Part shown: positions 62,825 through 64,000 of the stretch, piece after piece
Position numbering within the stretch: the stretch's first letter is position 1
How the letters are laid out: every line of letters starts with the position of its first letter
Source of the DNA: JAWXBR01 sp046595995
GTDB lineage: Bacteria > Bacteroidota > Ignavibacteria > Kapaibacteriales > Kapaibacteriaceae
Direction: 5' to 3'
Assembly (NCBI GenBank): GCA_046595995.1
Contig: JBKJNB010000034.1
Location: 1 to 64,000, forward strand
DNA length: 64,000 bases
Position numbers and translations under genes: made by a program
Notes under the pieces: model-generated
What the model was told of the DNA's origin: nothing
Databases searched by the model: none
The model's input: only the letters and a program-made list of their open reading frames with translations

Positions 62825-63391
62825 CTACCGACTTGGCCGCGTCGGCTCGTTAGGAGGCGTGTCAGGATTTCGGTTCAGCACTACCGCCGGTCTACGCTCC
62901 CATACACGGTTAACACCAGACCAACCTTCGGGGGAGTTCGGATTCTTACCTGTTGGTCTTAATTCGGCACGGAACGTATACCACTGAGCACCAACCAATG
63001 CGCGAGCTGCAATGGTAACGCTTTCACCAGGACCGCAAGAAGTAGTAACAGAGGTTACACTAACGGGACCCGACATGTTGCTGGCCCTTGCCTCAGCGCG
63101 CACGATTTGGCGAACGTGACGCTCAACATTTGAACTTCTCTCTTGGCAATCAGTAGTCCACGTCCTTCGTGATCTATTGATTTTACGCCGCGCTTCGTAC
63201 TCTTCTTTAGACTCGTAGTAGTGGATATGATCGTCGTCGTCGTCACGGTCGTGACGGTGTCCGACCTCGACTTTATGCTTCTTGCCTTTTTTGTTCTTGT
63301 TTTTGAACTCTTTGTCGTGAACCGGATCTGCGCTAAGACTCATAGTGACGAGTACTAAGCACAATGTGATTAACTGAGGAAGCCTGCGCAT
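62825..63391 (-). CDS. Exported protein with charged low-complexity region
   Basis: The product has 188 residues from MRRLPQLITLCLVLVTMSLSA, a Sec signal peptide. A Lys-rich stretch (KNKNKKGKKHKVE) is followed by a His/Asp cluster (HRHDRDDDDDHIHYY) that might bind divalent metals. A compact C-terminal part with two Cys (DCQERSS.., TSCGPGESVTIAARA) suggests a disulphide. I recognise no family. Likely periplasmic. The longer frame from 63418 would put 9 residues before the signal peptide. Confidence 0.65.
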   Translation of the reverse strand: MRRLPQLITLCLVLVTMSLSADPVHDKEFKNKNKKGKKHKVEVGHRHDRDDDDDHIHYYESKEEYEARRKINRSRRTWTTDCQERSSNVERHVRQIVRAEARASNMSGPVSVTSVTTSCGPGESVTIAARALVGAQWYTFRAELRPTGKNPNSPEGWSGVNRVWERRPAVVLNRNPDTPPNEPTRPSR

Positions 63392-63461
63392 TTCAACTCC
63401 GAATGGGTGGTGGAACAAAACATTCTAAAGAAAAGGACCTTTACCGATAGACTAAACTTGT

Positions 63462-64000
63462 TTAACTAAGTGAATCGGCCTTTTTCAACACTGCGTTAAT
63501 GCTTATGCCTTTCTTAAGCACTGCACCGAAAATGTCGCCGATGTTGTCGAGCCGATCGAAGATAGACGTAATCGTGAACTGCGATGGCGAGAGCCCCTTT
63601 TTCACTTCATCCCAATGAAGTGGAGTTGAAACTGTAGCACCGGGCTTCGGACGTAGCGAGTAGACACATGCAAGGGTTTGCGACTCGCGGTTCTGTAAGT
63701 AGTCGAGATAAACCTTGCGACGACGTTTTGCTGGGCTGCGCTCGAGACTCGTGAATGAAGGGATCTCGCTATGAACGAGTGTTACAATTAGGTGAGCGAG
63801 CGCCTTCGATTGCTCGTAACTGTACTTTGATCCCAATGGAACGTAGATGTGCAGTCCCGTAGCGCCCGATGTCTTTGGATAGCCTTGAATACCAAGGCTC
63901 GCGAGCACCTTGTTCACAACAATTGCAGTGGCAACGACCTTGTCGAAGCCGATTTCGTGCGGGTCTAGGTCAATCACGCAGTAGTCGGGGTTGTCGGGCT
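63462..64000 (-). CDS. LigD-type polymerase/primase domain (partial, cut by window edge)
   Basis: The frame is open to base 64000 with no start. It reads KPDNPDYCVIDLDPHEIGFDKVVATAIVVN.. GYPKTSGATGLHIYVPLG..YSYEQSKALAHL, then YLQNRESQTLACVYSLRPKPGATVSTPLHWDEV, and ends KKADSLS. The DLDP acidic pair and the SGATGLHIY motif are those of the archaeo-eukaryotic-primase-like polymerase domain of LigD, used with Ku in non-homologous end joining. It ends with this domain, so the window holds either the C-terminus of a LigD with the polymerase last or a stand-alone polymerase. Confidence 0.85.
   Translation of the reverse strand, partial: PDNPDYCVIDLDPHEIGFDKVVATAIVVNKVLASLGIQGYPKTSGATGLHIYVPLGSKYSYEQSKALAHLIVTLVHSEIPSFTSLERSPAKRRRKVYLDYLQNRESQTLACVYSLRPKPGATVSTPLHWDEVKKGLSPSQFTITSIFDRLDNIGDIFGAVLKKGISINAVLKKADSLS

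Larger units (their letters stand above)
4593..63599. repeat. Dispersed octamer AAGGGGCT/AGCCCCTT (23 copies)
   Basis: Exact AAGGGGCT on the plus strand starts at 4593, 13191, 13902, 17532, 21148, 33423, 40599, 47727, 59118 and 59130. AGCCCCTT starts at 10396, 13463, 14366, 18213, 20996, 22484, 30874, 30889, 36367, 48979, 53276, 54498 and 63592. Six further sites have one extra G or C (near 278, 38884, 46084, 53312, 59682 and 60604). Counts were made by eye and could miss a few. Confidence 0.75.

Noticed and set aside
4593..63599. AAGGGGCT as a Chi- or KOPS-like polar motif
   Set aside because: Orientation is mixed (10 against 13) along the whole window, while such signals are strongly strand-biased.

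Overview
The window looks like chromosome from a Bacteroidota/Chlorobi-group bacterium, and a Kapabacteria- or Ignavibacteria-like lineage fits best. The evidence is: C-terminal type IX secretion (T9SS) sorting tails on several large exported proteins, CarboxypepD_reg/TonB-type outer-membrane barrels, DUF2911 and big exported PIG-L proteins, an Nramp-UspA fusion, and weak Shine-Dalgarno use. Base composition is close to 50% GC. The taxonomic placement is inference.

1-16.7 kb is mostly housekeeping and small accessory genes. In order: the start of a very basic repeat-rich protein cut by the window edge, a membrane protein, a DEAD-box helicase with a structured leader, an OsmC-like protein, a mazEF module with its operator, a lipid kinase coupled to a metallophosphoesterase, a run of small unknown genes, a flavoprotein, DUF4166 and DUF2911 proteins, an exported PIG-L deacetylase, an unlisted 35-residue membrane peptide and a sodium:solute symporter, all overlapping by ATGA. 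The minus-strand group unknown-ybeY-smg-tRNA-Arg(CCU) follows.

16.7-33.9 kb is surface and regulatory material with signs of decay: an internally deleted TonB receptor with a CTG start, a peptide-binding lipoprotein, an NlpC/P60 hydrolase, a full-length outer-membrane receptor, two RelE/HigB-HigA type modules whose toxins are both damaged while both antitoxins are intact, a beta-propeller-like T9SS cargo protein, a TPR-LuxR regulator, a beta-helix T9SS cargo protein, and a Fic pseudogene.

33.9-53.7 kb is the main accessory region. A same-strand defence-type cluster (BPTD_3080-like restriction helicase-nuclease, DUF262/HNH protein, beta-class Mod methyltransferase, unknown 232-residue protein, TcmP, three-Cys radical-SAM-like DUF5131 protein) lies between members of a four-copy family of about 460-residue helical proteins that resemble DUF6880. 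The right-hand flanking copy is nonsense-mutated and fused to the tail of a broken T9SS propeller gene. A second propeller gene, a multiply frameshifted exported protease and two intact tandem family members follow.

53.8-64 kb returns to core functions: a probable manganese/iron operon (Nramp-UspA, DtxR-type repressor, RNase R) with a candidate operator, a divergent three-gene pntAB transhydrogenase operon, two proteins of unknown function, and the C-terminal end of a LigD-type polymerase cut by the window edge.

Two signals cut across gene boundaries. The octamer AAGGGGCT/AGCCCCTT occurs 23 times by my count, against about 2 expected, with no strand, frame or coding preference. A 24-bp hairpin-forming element occurs three times, each time in the same sense orientation in the leader of an uptake or transport gene.
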